A stretch of 64,000 nt of DNA from Pseudomonas sp. ML96 (GTDB lineage: Bacteria; Pseudomonadota; Gammaproteobacteria; Pseudomonadales; Pseudomonadaceae): the NCBI RefSeq assembly GCF_000761545.1, contig NZ_JPMY01000016.1, forward strand, positions 1-64,000. The letters are read 5' to 3'. Both the position numbers and the translations under genes were made by a program. Each line of letters opens with the position of its first letter. The stretch's first letter is position 1. Below the pieces are notes generated by a model. It was not told the DNA's origin and did no database searches. It saw only the letters and a program-made list of their open reading frames with translations. Below are positions 62,041-64,000 of the stretch, in pieces.

Positions 62041-63447
62041 TTACTCGGCCCGGACGACCTGCGGCGGGTTCCAGCTGGCATCGAGAATCGACGGGCTCTG
62101 GTCCTTCGGCCAGTACATGCGCAGCATCGGCAGGAAGTCGCCCTTCGGCGCCGGCAGCCAGTTGGCCTCCTTGTCCTTGCCGGGCGACTCGTGCTGGAAG
62201 TACAGGGTCAGTGAGCCATCGGCGTTGTACTGCAGATCGTTGCGCGGGCTGACGGTGAACTTGTTCAGCGGGTTGGGCACGAACCACCAACCCTGGTCGA
62301 TCTGGTACATGGTGATGGACCAGAAGCCATTCACCGGCGGCGTCTGCCCCTTGGCAAAGGTCAGGGTGTAGCGGTTGGCGCCATTGAGTTTCTGCCCGCT
62401 GCTGTCCACCGTGGTGTAGGGGTAGACGGCATCCTGCTCCACGTTCGCCGGCCAGCCGAAGGCGGCGACCAGCGCGCGCTTCATGTAGTGCGTGCCGTAC
62501 ACGCCGAGGCCCTTGGTATAGGTCCAGCCGTTGATATTGCTGCCCAGGGAACGCTGGTTCGCACCGATCTCCTTCAGGGCCAGCGCAGGCAGATCCGCCA
62601 GTGCCTTCTGCAGGTCCGCATCCAGCTTGCCCAGCTCGAATGGCTTGCACGGCTCGATACCCACCTGGGCCATGCGGGCCAGGATGGGGCCATCCTCGGC
62701 GGCTGGCGGAGCGTCTTCGCACATCAGGGTGGCGAGCTTGTTGAAGTAGGCCTCAGTGCTCATGCCGAGGATCACTTCCTGCGGCTTGGCGGTCATGCTG
62801 AAGCCCGGATTCGGGTCCACCGCCGGAGCCTTCGGTGTATAGGGCTTGCCCCAGGCGGACAGGGGCGTGAGCTTGAGTTGCGCCTGCAGGGCGTTGACTG
62901 CTTCGTAGTCCTGCGCGCTGCCATCGGCGTAGGTGCGCCCGAGGATCAGCATCTTCCGGGTGGCGGACTTGATCTGCACCATGCCTGCGGGCACCTCCCC
63001 CTCCCAGCCCGGCCCCGTGAGCAGATAGTTGGCCGCAGCGCCACCGGCGGTGCGCGCACCCGGCGAATGGAAGATGGTCATCCACAGGTCATACATGGGC
63101 ATCAGATAGTAGCGCTTGCCCATGTCCGGCTGGCTGAACACCTGAGGCTCGTCCAGGTCCGCCCAGGCGATCGAATACAGGGTATCGGCGTTGGGCGCCG
63201 ACACGCCGCGGTACTCGGCCGGCGGGTAGCGTTTGACGTTGATGAATTGCCCCATGGGCGCGTGCTCGTTGTCCACCTTGGCCACGTTGGTCATCTGCAC
63301 ACGGGTGACCTCCGTGGTGATCAGCGAGTAACCGTAGACGTAGGCATCCTTGGCAATCTGCAGCAGCTGATCCGTGTCGGCAGCCGCAGCGGGTGTGGCC
63401 AGTCCGAGGCCGAGGGCAGCCAGCAAGGCCGTTGGCGCGACTCTCAT
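62041..63447 (-). CDS. DUF1254/DUF1214 exported protein
   Basis: This 468-residue protein has a signal peptide ending PAAAADTD (about residue 22), a DUF1254 domain (about residues 30-160, with YGYSLITTEVTRVQMTNV and SAPNADTLYSIAW) and a C-terminal DUF1214 domain (GFWSITMYQIDQGW to SPGKDKEANWLPAPKGDF). Biochemical function is not established; members occur near lipid, sulfur-ester and steroid genes. The ATG at 63447 follows GGAGAACACCT. It lies between the acyl-CoA synthetase and FadL-type genes. Confidence 0.92.
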   Translation of the reverse strand: MRVAPTALLAALGLGLATPAAAADTDQLLQIAKDAYVYGYSLITTEVTRVQMTNVAKVDNEHAPMGQFINVKRYPPAEYRGVSAPNADTLYSIAWADLDEPQVFSQPDMGKRYYLMPMYDLWMTIFHSPGARTAGGAAANYLLTGPGWEGEVPAGMVQIKSATRKMLILGRTYADGSAQDYEAVNALQAQLKLTPLSAWGKPYTPKAPAVDPNPGFSMTAKPQEVILGMSTEAYFNKLATLMCEDAPPAAEDGPILARMAQVGIEPCKPFELGKLDADLQKALADLPALALKEIGANQRSLGSNINGWTYTKGLGVYGTHYMKRALVAAFGWPANVEQDAVYPYTTVDSSGQKLNGANRYTLTFAKGQTPPVNGFWSITMYQIDQGWWFVPNPLNKFTVSPRNDLQYNADGSLTLYFQHESPGKDKEANWLPAPKGDFLPMLRMYWPKDQSPSILDASWNPPQVVRAE

Positions 63448-63532
63448 AGGTGTTCTCCAGTGTGGGCGTGCCGCTCGGCACAGGTTGGTATGCGCAGAAC
63501 CCTGCCCCGTCGGGGCTTTCGATGCGGTCATC

Positions 63533-64000
63533 TCAGAAGCGCCAGGTGACGCTGCCACTGAGGGCCTGAATCCAGGCGTCTTCGAACTCTCCGGAGACCT
63601 GCTTCGGCTCACCGGCGGGCAGTGGTTTTTCCTGGCGGACAGCCATATCGCCGAGCCAGACCAGCTCGTAGCTCAGGTTCAGATCGGTGTGGCCATCCAG
63701 GCTGTAGGTCAGGCCCGTGCCGAAGCGCCAGCTTTCCGCCATCGGCACCGCGAGGCTGCGGTCGTCGTCATCCACCGGCGAGCTGTCGAAGCCGACACCG
63801 GCGCTCCACAGCCACTGCGGAGCAAAGCGGAACTGGGTGCCGAGGGAGAGATGCCAGGTATCGCGGTAGTTGGCCTCCAGCGTGGCCGAGCGCGGCCGGT
63901 TGCTGTCGAGCTCGATACCTACCTCGCCGAACCTCGACCAGTCCTGCCAGTTGACGCTGGCCAGCAGCGCCCAGCGCGAGTCGAGTTGCTGATAGAGGCT
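63533..64000 (-). CDS. FadL/OmpP1-family outer-membrane porin 2 (partial)
   Basis: The gene is open in one frame from the stop at 63533 to the window edge; its 5' part is outside. The 155 visible residues match the C-terminal part of the porin at 27237-28541: LDSRWALLASVNWQDWSRFG, DTWHLSLGTQF, VDDDDRS, MAESWRFGTGL and a final TWRF. It would be the barrel half that lets hydrophobic compounds through. A second FadL next to an acyl-CoA synthetase and a DUF1254 protein supports lipophile uptake for cluster 2. Confidence 0.9.
   Translation of the reverse strand, partial: SLYQQLDSRWALLASVNWQDWSRFGEVGIELDSNRPRSATLEANYRDTWHLSLGTQFRFAPQWLWSAGVGFDSSPVDDDDRSLAVPMAESWRFGTGLTYSLDGHTDLNLSYELVWLGDMAVRQEKPLPAGEPKQVSGEFEDAWIQALSGSVTWRF

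Overview
The window is high-GC DNA with Pseudomonas-type gene content: a TreY/DUF2934/GlgX and ClsB block, DUF1302/DUF1329/RND loci, an SdsA-like alkylsulfatase and AAnAAnAA (Crc/Hfq-type) motifs. I cannot name the species. No rRNA, tRNA or CRISPR array was recognised.

Layout. (1) 1-5901, plus strand: the end of a trehalose/glycogen stress operon (treY C-terminus, DUF2934, glgX, a 26-codon ORF, an EEP-family phosphodiesterase, a ClsB-type cardiolipin synthase, a YbhN-like membrane protein). (2) 6044-13795, minus: envelope module 1 (alpha/beta hydrolase, DUF1302 barrel, DUF1329, YCF48-like protein, RND/MMPL transporter). (3) 14090-15106, plus: an AraC-family regulator. (4) 15126-23757, minus: a catabolic operon with quinone oxidoreductase, TauD-like dioxygenase, DUF849 beta-keto acid cleavage enzyme, MFS permease, DsbA-like protein, a 57-residue protein found by hand, a UPF0324 (sulfate-exporter-type) protein, a two-subunit CoA transferase and a periplasmic protein. 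A 16-bp word is shared exactly by the promoter regions of (2)/(3) and (4), so the AraC protein probably controls both. (5) 23972-24165: a decayed tyrosine recombinase. (6) 24323-33789, minus: SdsA-like alkylsulfatase, DUF3313 lipoprotein, FadL-type porin, MltF-like transglycosylase, AAE transporter, MscS channel. (7) 33790-34488: scar with a DUF1302 remnant. (8) 34489-41613: a probably acquired cassette (thermostable-hemolysin-family protein, adenylate-forming enzyme, haem-oxygenase-like diiron protein, SDR, TPR protein, two-component system) plus cytochrome b561 and PepSY genes. (9) 41822-42442: an intact tyrosine recombinase homologous to the remnant in (5). (10) 42668-47728, plus: cupin dioxygenase, Ser-type sulfatase, SDR and its radical-SAM maturase. 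(11) 47733-64000, minus: second periplasmic protein, solute-binding protein, envelope module 2, a thiolase-fold protein lacking catalytic residues, a MalT-like LuxR regulator, an acyl-CoA synthetase, a DUF1254/DUF1214 protein and a second FadL-type porin running off the end.

How it may work together. Two parallel sets of envelope proteins (RND, YCF48-like, DUF1329, DUF1302, the ~245-residue periplasmic protein, FadL) sit beside CoA-dependent catabolic genes and three or four enzymes that could release sulfur oxyanions. The reading I favour, as inference, is two differently regulated systems for moving lipophilic, perhaps sulfated, compounds across the envelope and degrading them. The most unfamiliar biosynthetic-looking unit is the 34.5-40.8 kb cassette, which resembles a lipid-derived metabolite pathway with its own two-component system.
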